In this document: piece after piece, positions 11,600 to 23,800 of the stretch
How positions within the stretch are numbered: the stretch's first letter is position 1
Layout: each line of letters begins with the position of its first letter
Assembly (NCBI RefSeq): GCF_001619985.1
Contig: NW_017264194.1
Coordinates: 2,103,511-2,167,510, forward strand
Length of the DNA stretch: 64,000 bases
Reading direction: 5' to 3'
From: Xylona heveae TC161
Lineage: Eukaryota > Ascomycota > Xylonomycetes > Xylonales > Xylonaceae
Made by a program: the position numbers and the translations under genes
The notes under the pieces: model-generated
Told to the model about the DNA's origin: nothing
Seen by the model: the letters and a program-made list of their open reading frames with translations, nothing else
The model's database searches: none

Positions 11600-13601
11600 C
11601 ACCACCATGACCATCCACCCACTCTCGTGTATGCATGATGCCCTTTGACCGTAGTACTGTAATGAATCCCCTGGATAGATCCACTACAGCTCTCCTGCTG
11701 CAATTACCAAATCTTACCACTCCGTTCCCTGGTCCTTCTCCCCATCCTCTTTCCCTTCTCCCCGTCACAAGGCTTCCCCAATGCGTCGCGTCTCGTCGTT
11801 GGCTCGGCGTGCGCTCGATATTATTTCTAACATACTTCCTTGCGAAAAGAGGCATCACTGTCAAACGGAAGGGAATGCGAGAAGAAGAAACGATTTCTAA
11901 AACTGCTTGTTCGCCTGCTTGCCCTGGGTTGACATACTGTATTGAATCTTTCTTTATCAATCTCCAGTTTATCCGTTTATTCTCACCAACCCCCGGAAAA
12001 CACCAAAGACCCCCAGCGGTAAAAGCTACCCGAACTAAAGGTAGTCGGCTACTATTCACCCCAAGTCGATCCTTTCATCTCTCCGTGTCTCCCCCCCAAG
12101 CCCCCCATCACCAACTCCAGTAACAACCTACTAACTAACTGGCTCTCCTCCGTCCTTTGTACCCTCTTCCCTTCCTTTACCCTCCCTCTTTTGCTCCTCT
12201 TCTCCCTCTCTTCCCCTTCTTCTTCTTCCTCCCCATCTCAGCCTTTTGCACCCCTCCGCTTCGTACCCTTCTTTTTTTCCCTTTTTTTTTCTTCTTCCAT
12301 TCCCCCTCACACTCGCTCATCATAGTATTTTGTTGTTTTCATTTTTCTTTGATTTTCGCCGACCGTATTTAGCCCGTCAAGTCAATCGAGACGACAACGT
12401 ACGCTCGCGTTGCCTTTTTCGTCGATCCACCAAAGGCACGCTGCATTCTCCCGTCTTTGCGGTCGACTCATTCCTCACCATCCTCTTTCGGCAATTCGCA
12501 CCCTTTTTGCGACGCCTTCACTCGTTTTCTCGTCGGTTTCTTTCCCACGTTGAACACGTTCAATCTCACGCTCCTTTTACTTGATTTTGTTTCGCTCTTG
12601 CCAGCCTCGCGCTTGTCCTTCTTGACCGCTTTCGAACGCTTCCGTTGCCAGAATCGGTCCTGCTTCAGAGACCCGCACACGTCAAATCACCCGCCCAACG
12701 ATCGTTCTACTCGACCCCAATTCGTGCCAGCCCCCCATCTCCTCGCGTTTCAGGTTTTGGACTGCGCCAAGGCTCTCTTCGTCTTTCTTCGTGACGCCAA
12801 AGTTGAGGAGGAAAAACAACAACACTTGTGGACCTCCTTTTCGATCGGTTTGTCAATTAAAACAAGGTCGAAATTGTACGACATTTGCTCTCCGTCTCTC
12901 ATTTCCCCACGAGCCACTCGGAACACTCGTGTGGAGGAGACAAAGCCCAAGTAGGCTTGCAATCGACACACCTGGACAAAGAGACATCAAAACCCCGGTT
13001 CAAGTGCTGGTGTCTCCTTTTCATTGAACGCCGGGAGCGCCCTCCCAACTCTTTCACACGCCGACAACGACGTCACAACAGGTTCGATGAACTTCGTCGC
13101 CCTCCAGTGACAGAAGCCATCAACTCAGGCCAACGCTGGACAGTTGGTCGATCTACTCGTTCTTCGGAGTGTCGACGACCGGCTGGTTCTTGTTGACGAC
13201 CTCTGTTGTCATCCGCTCATTAATCCCAAGTGTCTTTTACTTTTGCGTTGTGCTCCGGTCCGAACAAAGGATCCCAACTGTACGTCGATTCAAGTTTCTC
13301 CCGCAAAGTTTGAACAATGTGCTGTCAATTGGCTCTGAATCGCTACATGGACTTCAAGTATATGGCATCAAAAGTGCTAACTAGACTTCATCAGGACCTC
13401 GCTTCATAACGACTTTACCCTGTCAATTACACTCGTTATAATCCTTTTCAACTGTAGGAGACTCTCGTTTCCCCTTCTTTTCCCGGGAGTCCACTGACCC
13501 GAGGAAAAAGCCACGTATTGCATCTTCGAGAACGCATCCACACATCTAGGTCACGTTTACCAGCAGATTCGCGCCTTCCGATGATTCGAGATAATCTCAA
13601 A
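11600..13601 (+). promoter_or_regulatory. pyrimidine-rich upstream/leader region of msbA
   Basis: The plus strand from about 11690 to 13600 is rich in C and T, most strongly at 12057-12340 (stretches such as cttcttcttcctcccc). It has no convincing coding frame. In Eurotiales, long CT-rich tracts typically lie at transcription starts and in long 5' leaders of regulatory genes. Several short ATG-initiated frames would act as upstream ORFs if the leader is this long. Leader length is inferred, not shown. Confidence 0.45.
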
Positions 13602-16600
13602 ATGCGCACTTCAATCGCTCTTTGGGCTCTGTCCCTCGTGTCTCTTAACGGTCCGACCTTCACGACCGCAGAGGCGGCCCCGGCACCGAAGCCTGCTGCG
13701 GTTGATGCACCTCGTTTCTATTTTCCACGCGTCATCCAGCGCCAAGTCTTCTCCAACACCACAAGCTCATCCGAACCTTCGTCGACTGATCTCCTCGGTT
13801 TATCCGAGACTCTTACATCCCCATTGTCAACGAGCTCAGGCCTTGACTTGCCGCTCTCTGCTAGTATAGACTTGCCAGGTGCATTGAGCTCCTCAAGCTC
13901 GTCACCGCCGCTATCCACCTTTACAGACGATGCCACCACCATTGTTGTGGCTTTGACTACCAGCGACTCCTCAGCCCCAGCGACAACGAGTGCCTCAGCG
14001 GCCGAGACGAGTCCTAGCTCCTCCGCCTCTGTTGCCAGCAGCGCCTCCTCTGCCGCCTTCTCTTCGAGTCCATTGCCTTCGCCATCCACCGGCTCCGCAC
14101 CTACGACTGCCAGTGCAGCATCGTCTTCAATAGTAGAGAGTACAACCTCGTCCTCTTCGACCACAGCACCCACAATAAGCCCTGAGGCTGCTGCTACCGG
14201 TCCCTCGAGTGCCGCATCGTCTGCTGTAGGCTCCACAGCAGGGATTCCGTCGTCGGTTGTGCTGCCCACTTCTTCAAACACCGCCTCAACATCTCCATCT
14301 GCAGCGACCTCCACACAAAGCGCACCTTCATCGTCCGGTTCCTCAGGCGTCATTGGCTCTCTTGGAAGTCTCGTCTCCTCGATTATCCTCCCGAGCTCAT
14401 CCACGGCCGACTCCAGCGAGTCCGCCACCCCAACGGAAACTGCTGCGTCGTCCACTACAAGCTCATCTGACGTTGTTGGATCCACTGGCGGCATTCCCAG
14501 TATAGTTGTGCAGCCCACAACTTCGTCAGAGGAGTCTAGCGCAGCAGCGTCCAGTACAACGAGCACGGGCGCCAATGTCGGATCCACTGCTGGAATCCCT
14601 AGCTCGATAGTTCTGCCTACGACGTCTTCGGAGTCGGTTGCGGCTTCTTCAACAACCACTCAGCAGGGATTGGGTGTCTCCAATATCTTGGGTTCAACCG
14701 GCGGTATTCCGGTCAGCATTCTCCAACCAACATCCAGTTCGGAGGCGAGCGAGTCGACTACTAACAATACGCCCGCTGCTGCATCTGCTACAAGTCAGTC
14801 GCCGGTTTCATCTGGATCCTCCAGCCAAGGACTGGGCGTAGGCTCAACGGGCGGTTTGCCGGCAACTATTATTCCAGCCCAGTCCACCTCTTCGTTCGAT
14901 ACTGCTGCCGCTACGACCTCTCAAGCTACCGCGTCCTCGGGAACTTCATCTTCGAGTGGTGCAGGTATTATTTTTGGTCCCTCGGGCATCATCTCGAGCG
15001 GTTCCTCTGAGATCTCATCGGCGCTGGATTCAGATACCACTTCGGCTACCAGCTCTTCGACCTCCGTCTTGCCCATTGCGGGCCTCACCGCTCCGACCAC
15101 AACAAATGGGATCGTCTATGGGCCTTCTGGTCAAGTTTCGATTGCCCCATCGACAACCCTAGCAGCCGCTACTACTGCCGCGCCTTCTACCGTCGCTGGT
15201 GCCTCGGCGACCTCAGAAACTAGCGCTTCCGTGACCACCACGGATGGAATTGTGTTTGGGCCTGGTGGCATTCTTTCAGTCGCGCAATCTGCTGCGACGT
15301 CTGAGGTTTCGGCAATTTCGGAGTCACTGTCTTCTGGTGCATCTCAAATTACTTCAGCTGCTCAGTCGGTCGTCTCGAGTGCAGCGACTGGCGTTTCTGC
15401 ATCACTTTCATCTGATGCATCAATAATCTCTTCAGCTGTCCAATCAATTGCCACGTCGGCTGCGTCGGCTGTTCCGGCTACGCTCTCCTCTAATGTATCT
15501 CAGATTTCATCCGTCGCCCAATCAGTCGCAAGCTCCGAAACATCAGCTATTCCTGCGTCTCTCTCGTCTGATGTATCGCAGGTTGCTTCGGCTTCAGTTT
15601 TTCCCACTTCAGTCCTACCAACTGGTGTATCCGCACTTTCAACAGCATTGTCTTCCGTCGCCGCTGCCGCTTCTTCCAGTTCTGCTGGGCCGTCGAGCAG
15701 TGGCGGAGTAGCGAACACCTCGGAAACTACGACTGGGGCCGCTCAGTCCACCGGGAACGCCAGCACCATTTCTTCCGCGGCAACCGACTCTTCTGCCCCT
15801 ACTGCCGCTGCTGAAACATCTTCTCCGTCTACATCCTACATTACTTCCTCAACCGGTTCATCTTTTATAGTGATCCCGGTAATTGCATCATCGACTACCC
15901 CCTCCGCCGTATCCAGTTCGACAACGTCCGGTGTCGGTCTCGTTCCTGGCGTACTGTCCCTGGCCTCACAAATCACAAGTAGCGGTCTTTTAGGTGCTAC
16001 CCCTGCTGCAAGCACTATTGCCACACCTAATGCATCCGCTACACCTCTTTCGGCACTCTCAGGAGCAGCGGCCAGTGCGGCTGGTACATTGACCGGATCT
16101 AATGGCACCGCAGCCCCTACATCGGCCATACCTGCGGCTTTGTCGACGACGACTCCTGATGCCGCTGGTAGTATTCTCAGCTCATTGTCTGCGCTGGGAA
16201 CTGCCGCCAGCAGTCTCCAACCATCATCGGTGCTCGCTTCTCTGTCCGCGGCTGCATCGAGCATTGGCACACAGGTCTCGATCAGTGTCACACCAACTGA
16301 TGTTGCACCCAATAGTTCAGTTGTTCCTTTAGTTACAGGTATCAGCACAACTTACCCGGCCCAAATTACTGGCGTTACATCCCAATCTGGCGTTGCCGTG
16401 CCGACCACCAGCTTGACTGACTCCAATGGCACTATCCTCCCCACTGTCAGCGAAAGTGCTGTTGCGCAGACGACAACTTCAGCAACAGAGCCTAACGCGA
16501 CTATACCTTCTACCACGGCGGACAGTTCAGGATTGACTGCGGTGCCTTTTGGCGCCGCATCGACGACCAGCCTTTCCGGAACTACGACTGACACTAGCTC

Positions 16601-17984
16601 TCTTCCGACTGCGACAAGCAACACCTCCGCGGTCTCGGGCTCTGCCGCTAGTGCACTGGCGTCTAGCTCTGGAACAAGCTTCGCCGAAGCCAGCACTACC
16701 AGTGGCTCCACTGTTCCCTCGGGCAATGCTTCCAGTGTATCGGTTTCTTCTGCAACTACCACTGGTGTTCCGTTTGGCTTGGCTTCCGGCACGAGCACAT
16801 CAATCTCTGATACTGTCAAGTCTACAATTTCTGCTTCGGAGACAGGCTCTGTTAAGGCGACCAGTGTATCCAACACCTCATTCATCCCATCACCGACTGT
16901 ATCTGAGCCCGCAAGCTCTGTCGAAAGCAGCTCGACGCCCTCTGTTACCTCGACAGCGCCAGTCACTGGACCTCAAACTGCGACTCCTACTGCCACGGAT
17001 ACTTACACTTCGCAGTACATCCCGACCATAATCATGACGCAGTCTGCCAGCCCTACGTCTTCTTCAACTGGCACAGGCGCAACGGCAACCGTGACGGCCA
17101 CTGAGACTGGCATTCCTTCTACCCTGCCTCGAATCATTGCGCCTGCTAACGGCATGCCCACGGAGCCAGTCAACAGTACTCTGGTCCAGATTGGGTTCAA
17201 CTATGCGCTCAACTACCCGTTCGTGGTCCAGAATTCTCTCTCCGTGGCCCAAATTTTCCAATATCTCCCGGCCGGTCTTTCGTACGGATTGAGCATTCCC
17301 CAAGAGCAAGTAGTGATGCAGATGCTGCAGCCCTATGATACGACCAAGGATCTCGGATACATTACTACACTTGCAATGGTGTACGTTCCGAGCAATCTTG
17401 TCGATCAATTGTCGCTGGATCTGCACTCGAAGGATTCCAAGCTTTATGAGAACCCCGACCCGAGTGTTGCCACGCTCATGTCCTTGATTAACCCAACTCT
17501 GCCGATTGAGGGGTCCAACTCGTACGGCTCTTCTACCAGCTCAAGCCCCAGCGCTGCCGCATCTTCAGACTCTGCCGGCAACGCAGCTCCCTTCGGTTCC
17601 ACTGGATCTAGCTCGTCACCTGTACGCGGAACGAGTGTTGGTATCGGTCTTGGTGTTGTAGCCGGCGCTGCCGCGTATGGCGCAGCCATGTTCTTCGTTG
17701 CTAGACGGTATAAGAAGCGACGACAGAACCATCAGCGGGCCAGCTCTGTGCTGGACGGCAGCAACTCGCCTGAAATGGGTGGACCGATTGGCCCAATTTT
17801 GAGCGGTACGGGCACAGCTGCCGTTGGCGCTTACATGTCAGGAGCACGATCCTCAACGGGTGCTGGCACTGCTGCAGGGGGTCAACGGGAAAGCCGGAAT
17901 AGCGGCCGAAGTAACGGCAACAGTGCACGCACTGCGCAAATTTCGGCACCCGTCATGGCCGAGAATTCGCTTGGCTGGACCTGA
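13602..17984 (+). CDS. msbA: MSB2/MsbA-type transmembrane signalling mucin
   Basis: Family role: Msb2-type mucins sit in the plasma membrane and feed the Cdc42/Ste20-dependent filamentation and cell-integrity MAPK cascades, in some fungi also the HOG pathway. ATG 13602 is chosen over in-frame ATGs at 13518 and 13581 because it gives a clean signal peptide (MRTSIALWALSLVSL, ending about Ala27). About 1150 Ser/Thr/Ala-rich residues follow. Residues 209-415 hold repeated VGSTGGIPxxxxxP units, then related GPSG/GPGG units. Residues 569-666 hold an Ala/Ser repeat of about 30 residues (SLSSDVSQ core). The conserved membrane-proximal region is near 1190-1303 (FNYALNYPFVVQNSL, FQYLPAGLSYGL). One helix (1345-1366) is followed by KKRRQ and a cytoplasmic tail of about 90 residues. 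Total 1460 residues. Confidence 0.92.
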   Translation: MRTSIALWALSLVSLNGPTFTTAEAAPAPKPAAVDAPRFYFPRVIQRQVFSNTTSSSEPSSTDLLGLSETLTSPLSTSSGLDLPLSASIDLPGALSSSSSSPPLSTFTDDATTIVVALTTSDSSAPATTSASAAETSPSSSASVASSASSAAFSSSPLPSPSTGSAPTTASAASSSIVESTTSSSSTTAPTISPEAAATGPSSAASSAVGSTAGIPSSVVLPTSSNTASTSPSAATSTQSAPSSSGSSGVIGSLGSLVSSIILPSSSTADSSESATPTETAASSTTSSSDVVGSTGGIPSIVVQPTTSSEESSAAASSTTSTGANVGSTAGIPSSIVLPTTSSESVAASSTTTQQGLGVSNILGSTGGIPVSILQPTSSSEASESTTNNTPAAASATSQSPVSSGSSSQGLGVGSTGGLPATIIPAQSTSSFDTAAATTSQATASSGTSSSSGAGIIFGPSGIISSGSSEISSALDSDTTSATSSSTSVLPIAGLTAPTTTNGIVYGPSGQVSIAPSTTLAAATTAAPSTVAGASATSETSASVTTTDGIVFGPGGILSVAQSAATSEVSAISESLSSGASQITSAAQSVVSSAATGVSASLSSDASIISSAVQSIATSAASAVPATLSSNVSQISSVAQSVASSETSAIPASLSSDVSQVASASVFPTSVLPTGVSALSTALSSVAAAASSSSAGPSSSGGVANTSETTTGAAQSTGNASTISSAATDSSAPTAAAETSSPSTSYITSSTGSSFIVIPVIASSTTPSAVSSSTTSGVGLVPGVLSLASQITSSGLLGATPAASTIATPNASATPLSALSGAAASAAGTLTGSNGTAAPTSAIPAALSTTTPDAAGSILSSLSALGTAASSLQPSSVLASLSAAASSIGTQVSISVTPTDVAPNSSVVPLVTGISTTYPAQITGVTSQSGVAVPTTSLTDSNGTILPTVSESAVAQTTTSATEPNATIPSTTADSSGLTAVPFGAASTTSLSGTTTDTSSLPTATSNTSAVSGSAASALASSSGTSFAEASTTSGSTVPSGNASSVSVSSATTTGVPFGLASGTSTSISDTVKSTISASETGSVKATSVSNTSFIPSPTVSEPASSVESSSTPSVTSTAPVTGPQTATPTATDTYTSQYIPTIIMTQSASPTSSSTGTGATATVTATETGIPSTLPRIIAPANGMPTEPVNSTLVQIGFNYALNYPFVVQNSLSVAQIFQYLPAGLSYGLSIPQEQVVMQMLQPYDTTKDLGYITTLAMVYVPSNLVDQLSLDLHSKDSKLYENPDPSVATLMSLINPTLPIEGSNSYGSSTSSSPSAAASSDSAGNAAPFGSTGSSSSPVRGTSVGIGLGVVAGAAAYGAAMFFVARRYKKRRQNHQRASSVLDGSNSPEMGGPIGPILSGTGTAAVGAYMSGARSSTGAGTAAGGQRESRNSGRSNGNSARTAQISAPVMAENSLGWT

Positions 17985-18969
17985 AAGTGAAGAAGCGGGA
18001 CAATGCATTTCATGGACACAGGATGGATATATGGGTTGTTGATGCCTAGAGATTTTTTGTGTGCCGTTGTGTCCATTTCATTTCATTTCATTTCTACCTA
18101 CCATTATTTTTTTATTTTCTCAAAAGATATACTCTTTTTTTTTTTTTTTTTTTTCTATTTTCTTCTTTTCTCTTTTGAGAGATTTGAGAGCGATAATTTG
18201 AGCGAGAGATATCACAGAGTGTAATCTAGATTGTTGTCATTTATCATCACATTATCACACCATCATATCATCTCTCATTGTCATCATCGATCTTGTTTCG
18301 TCTCCTAGGCCCCGTCCTGAAGTGTCCAATGTCCAATATCGAATGTAAATGCCTAGTTCAGTGCTCGAGCTACTTTAGGAGAAAGGACATTTGACACAGT
18401 CCATGCAGCTCTTTCCCTTGCAATAGCTCCGACACTCCGACATTGACGGTGGAACGGTTTCTGCTCTATTAATGACTGATGATGATGATGATGATGATGA
18501 TGTTTGCAAATAGAACAAAGTCAATCAAACACACGACACGATACACTTGCATGAATAATCTAAATATGAATTACAATAGGATACCAATGTAATTATAATA
18601 TAAAAAAAATGTCATTACATGTCATCATGTCCACTGTTACATTTTCAACTTTGTCTCTTTTTGCTTATCTTTTTCTTTCTCTTCTTCTTCTTATCATATA
18701 CCCTATTGGGTTTTTGCTTTCATTCCTGCACTGATACAGCCTTACAGTAAGTACATAAACCGAAAAACGTGTTTTCTAGTTTCTTGGACGGGGTTCAGGT
18801 GGGAAAATAAGTAAAAAAGAAGACGACGATTTAAGGTAAAATAAAAACCAAAAAGGGAGGCCCTTTCATGCTGATTTGTCTCTGCGCTCAGTTTGCCATT
18901 TTGCCGAAACCGCAGCTTAGACAAAACGGTTTACCGAGCATACTGGCATGTGGTGCAAAGTTGACAAAT
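17985..18969. other. 3' flanks between converging msbA and FKBP12 genes
   Basis: No gene is seen. The stretch holds simple sequence: an atttc repeat near 18075-18097, a poly-T tract near 18137-18155, and an ATG/GAT triplet microsatellite at 18478-18502. It fits 3' untranslated sequence. Confidence 0.5.
18476..18502. repeat. (GAT)n trinucleotide microsatellite
   Basis: About nine near-perfect tandem copies of gat/atg in non-coding sequence between two converging genes. Confidence 0.9.
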
Positions 18970-20815
18970 CTAAGCGCGCTTGTTGTTGATGCCCTTGAGC
19001 TCGACGTCGCTAGTTGGAAAGAATATTGTCAGTTTTCAAATATGGCAGACGAAATAAATGACCGAAAAGCTCAAGCAAGTGCAAATAAAAAGGCCAAGAA
19101 GAGCTAAAAAGAAAACAAAATTGGCAAAAGTGGGTAACGAAGGAGAAAGGATGTTTAACAGAAACAGCGACAAGTAATGGATAATTAAAAAGTGCGAAGA
19201 AGAAACAAGTGCTCATCAACGAGCGATGAATCGAGGCACAATGGCCCAATTAAGCGCAGAAGAGTCTTTCGGAGTTGAGCTCCGGGACAAGCGGCCGGGG
19301 AAAAATGGAGTAGCCAATCAGTGAAAATGCTAGAACGATAGGGGGGAAAAGGCGGTAAAGGTGCTGATGGGGGAATCTGATGATCGGAAAGCAAGTGCCG
19401 TAATCGGAGAAATGCCAACCAAGTGCGGCCCCCAAGAAATAAGCTGACGTAAGACCAAAAAAATAGGAAAAAATAAAATAGAAGGAGAAATAGGACAAAA
19501 GATGAACTGGCAGTCCTGGGCAGTAATTTTGCATCCCTTGTAGAAAATGTTCGGACCTTGGGAGCACCGGAAAGGTCGTGTGGCGTGACGGAGTTGAAAG
19601 AAATCCACATCGCACACTTGATAGCCCGGCTCCGGCTCCAGTCTCTATTTCCCCACCGAGAAAGAACCCACAGTTTCCACTACACTAGATCGCACGTCCC
19701 GTCCATTGGGCTGGGCCACGCGAACTGGACCAGTTGATTCTCGGCCGAGAAGAAACATATGGTCGCACAGTGCTGGTTATGGGAGATTCTGGGGCCGTGA
19801 AGAGAGCGACGTCCAGGGAAATTATCAAGAAACAAAAGAGACAAACAAAAAAAAAAAAAATAAAACTTGCAGAGGGGGAAAAATAGAAAAGGAAAAAAAG
19901 AAGGAAAACAAGCGGGTTGTTAATTGAAAAGGGTTTACTTACAAGATAAGCTGCGCATTTGGGGGAATGTGGCCCGGGAAACCACTATAATCACGATCGA
20001 CCGTTAGCCTTGAAGAGAACTGCAAAAATAATTTCTGTGATACTTGTTTGAATAGGGGTGGGGCCTTTGCGGCGCCAAGGAGCCTGCGAGTGCAGCGAGA
20101 ACCATGGCGGGGTGAAGATATGAGAATGATCAAGATTATGAATAGGCGGGTTGGTTTGTCAAAATGCTCAAATCAGAAAAGTGGAAGAGCTTACCTCTCT
20201 CCGTAGGCCTTGCTCCTATAGATGCAAAGTTAGTATCAGAGAAAATATGAATGCACAATGCAATCTTCGTCTGCTGGGGACGGGGCAGAGCAGAAGCCGG
20301 CGAAAATTAATCGAATGGGGCCCACTTACGAGTCAATGGTCAACGTGGATTTTTCACCGAGCGTCATGCGCTGGACACCCTCGTCCCAACCTATCATGGT
20401 CATCCATGTTTGATGAAATATTCCACCAAGCTCAAGAGACAGGCAAACTTACCCTTGATGACCTTGCCGACGCCAATCTGGGTGACAAAGTCTCCACGGC
20501 CGCGGGAGCTATCGAATCTGCGACCCGTGATTTAGTAAAAAAAAAAGGAAAAGGCCAAGAAGAGTTTATGTAAAGAAATGAGATGGCGCCGGCATTGTCG
20601 CGGTTCAGAGCCACCACTCTCCACAGCGCTTCTTTCTCGCTCACTGTCTCTCTGGGAAAGGAATCTTACTGTTTGCCCTTGAAGTCGTTGCCTGCACCAG
20701 CACTGGCATCGTGAAGCCAGCCCGTGTACTCGATAGTCACGGTGTCGCCAGCTTGGGGGCGGTCTTGACCATTGCCCTGCTTTAGGACCTTGATGTCGAC
20801 AGGTTTGCCAGCCAT
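18970..20815 (-). CDS. fprA: FKBP12-type peptidyl-prolyl cis-trans isomerase
   Basis: Family role: small cytosolic FK506/rapamycin-binding prolyl isomerase, whose drug complex inhibits calcineurin or TOR. Six exons join in phase: 20815-20670, 20517-20453, 20390-20330, 20215-20195, 19984-19943 and 19009-18970, giving 124 residues. Visible FKBP signatures are DTVTIEYTGWL, FDSSRGRGDFVTQIG, VGKVIKGWDEGVQRM, LGEKSTLTI, FPGHIPPNAQLIF and the C-terminal DVELKGINNKRA. The VIKGWDEG and IPPNAxLIF elements belong to the drug-binding and catalytic pocket. Odd points: exon 4 is only 21 nt, and the last intron (19010-19942) is 933 nt, far above the norm here. Reading into that intron ends translation after one residue, removing the last beta-strand. 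A. fumigatus has several FKBP12 paralogues, so the exact orthologue is not fixed. Confidence 0.9.
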
Positions 20816-23800
20816 TGTAATACAAGAAGGCTGAGTGGGGGGAGCTGTGAGAGTATTAAGTTCAAATCGTCGTCTTCGTGGTCGTCGGAGCTACGGAGCT
20901 GGACGAGTTAGGATTGGCGAGGAGATGGTGTGGTTGGTGGCTGACGCTTGGTTGCACAAGTGCCGATCCGCGGCCTTACAAAAGTTGAAGCTTTTAATTG
21001 GGGGTGGGCGGTTAAGGTGGAAGAGGCTGCTCGCCAGAAGGGAAGGAAGCAGGTAGATATAGTAAAGACAGGAATAGGGAAGAAGGAAAGACGGAGACGA
21101 GAGAGAGAGAGAAGAGGATGGAATTAAATCTAGAAACGAGCACGGGAAAGCAGACGGAGATAAAGTTACGTAGTAGCTTTGGTAGCGTCGAGTTGGTCAA
21201 AAGAGACGAGCTTCATGTCGCATGGGGAAATAAAGCGGAGCCATTCTAGGGCCACCGCCGGGGAGATTTGCACACATCTCTACGAAGTGCCGGACAAGAA
21301 TAGATCGATTAGAACCACAGATGGATGGGGGAGAGAGATTCTGGATGTCTAACCGACTTCCTTTACCATCCCTCCGTTGACCCCACAGGAACCAAAACGT
21401 CCCACGGTTGATACGTACAATTTAGGACAGGGGGGGGGGTTTTTTTTTTAAGAGGAAGACGTGATCCCCGAGGGGTTTCTGGTTGTGGTGGCAAGCAACG
21501 AGAGACGTACACATGGAAAGAGGGACGAAGAGGTTTCTAGAGTGGAAGATGAGACGACACACTACTCTTACGAATTGTAATCGGATGCGGTCAACAGGGT
21601 CTGGGCCTGAGTGGAGAGAGTGAGGGGAAGGGAAGCAAAGGTGTCTGTGTGCGTCCAGTGTATTGCGCCTCATCCTGTGCCTTTGTCGTTGTCATGTTGT
21701 GCGTCCTTGTCTATCATAGGTACTACCCATCATTGATGAAGAAGACCCTGCTTGCGAACAGCTTCCAAATGCCAAATTGGTGAACGACGGCGAAAGAGAG
21801 AAGAGAAGAGAGAGAGGTGGGGTCAAATTCCCTCCGAAAACACCAAATTTGCGAAGAACATAAAATCTCTCTTCCTTTTATCAAAAGAAGCAACCGCAAG
21901 CGTCAACGTCCGGACCGAATCGAAAGCCTCAATGCTTGGCCCGAGACACCTGCAGCGCCAGCTGCGGCTCGATTTACGATTGTCCATCTGAATTGTCCCA
22001 AAAAGTTATTGCCAATGCCATTATTCCCTTTAAAATCTACTGGGACCAGCCAGTCACAGTAAATAGACGGGATCACCACCCTTTCTCTGGACTGTTGTTG
22101 GCTGCTTCCTTATTACCATTATCTTTCGCATCCCTGAGCCGTTCCTTGGTCCCCTATGCGCGAGATCTCCTCGTGCAAGAAGCCTACGGGGCGATGGGAC
22201 ATTCTTGCCTATCGCAAACGCGGCAGCCATCATGCAATGCATCCGAAAAGACCCCCCATCATCTTGGCTCTACCCTCTCCACTTCCCAACAGGTTTCTGG
22301 CCATCCAGCGCTGACTGTGCCTGAGCGCGGTGGCGGCGGCTCTCGGCGTGGCAAACGATAAGCAAACAGAGAGACGAAAGGGAAAGACATGGAGGAGGAA
22401 AGGAAAGTGGTAGAGAATTGAGGGAAGGAGAAAAACCCGCAAGAAGAGAGAGGGGGACCGACATTGCGCGGTTAGGGGTGATCACCACACGACAGAATCC
22501 AACACAACCACAAAGGAGTTCGCCGCAACAGTTGCTGCAACTTCAGCGGTAGCTTCGCTTTGCTCTAGACTCAAGCCCTATCAACTTTCTTACCGGCATG
22601 TCATCCGAATTAGGGGTTCCACCGTTGAGATCCGTCACAGAGCACGAACGGGATCGCCGTTGGACGGCCGGACTAGACTTTCTCTTTTTGACCTTTTGAT
22701 GTTGTAGTTACCCTTGTCCCTTCGCGTCGTAGCGCTTGAGGACCTCCCTCGTTTGAAGAGAAGCATCATCTTGCCATTTGGTCCCAACTGCGCGTAAGGG
22801 ACCAGGGGTTCTTACAAGCAGGCCCACAGAACAACTCGGGAAATGGGCTCCCTAAGAAATCGCCCCGCCGACCTGCAGCATCAAGGACACAGGGTAGAAA
22901 ATGCCCAAATTTTAGGGAAAAAACAGGCCCGCCTCAGGCCCGATGACAAGCCAGCCGTGGCCATGCTGCATTTAGAAAGCATTCTTGGAAATAATAATGA
23001 TAAATAAAAAATAACAATCATCGCACCTGGTGGTGCCACTTAGCAGCTTGTGTCACTGGGCCGTGGTCCCTGTGTGGTTTGCGCCAGGCAAACTTGCAGC
23101 GGTGCCTTTGACGGCGGGCCCTAGACCGTCAATGAGCTGAGAAATCCCTGGCTGGCAGCGGTAGCTTGACAGGGGTCAGTTAGAGAGAGAGATCATGGTC
23201 CGGTCCGACAATGCACTCTGTCTCAAGTTCATACTCCGTAACTGAAGAGCTGCACGTGTGCACAACACACTCACACACACAAATGCGTGGAACCGTCTCT
23301 TTTCGGCCTGCTCACCTATGCACAAACTGACACCTCATGCTCAGCGTGGTATATCAACACATGGATATACTATGAACATTCCTTACCCCCATTAAGAAAG
23401 AACAACAATGGTGGCATCAAAGTTCGCTTGCATATGATCGCCATAATCGCTTTCTTTACTGAGCGCAAGACTTGAACCTTACGGCCGAAAAAAAATCAAT
23501 CAGAACACTCTTATCAGCCCCTTGCAGCGCAGCCCTGTCGATACTTTGGCAAAGAGGCGCGATAAGCTGTAGGCGTTCGGAGGAACGGGGACGGAAAGCT
23601 TGTGTTAGCTCAAGGGGTTAGAAAATTTTTTTTTTTTGAAATGGTATAATCATCGATATGCAAATTTTCTTGGTAATAACCGAAACTTGGTGAAGATCTC
23701 TTCCAAACAGTCGGCCGTCCTGCCGTCTTGACGTATCAAGGAAATTGAGTAGAGGGAAAAGATAATTGATCATTGGCCAGCATGCAGCAGGCTGCTGAGT

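Noticed and set aside
13718-14659. 313-codon minus-strand frame antisense to msbA (and a similar one at 16352-16966)
   Set aside because: It is a by-product of Ser/Thr/Ala codon bias in the mucin repeats. Its Val/Glu/Asp/Ala-rich composition mirrors the sense strand and shows no protein features.
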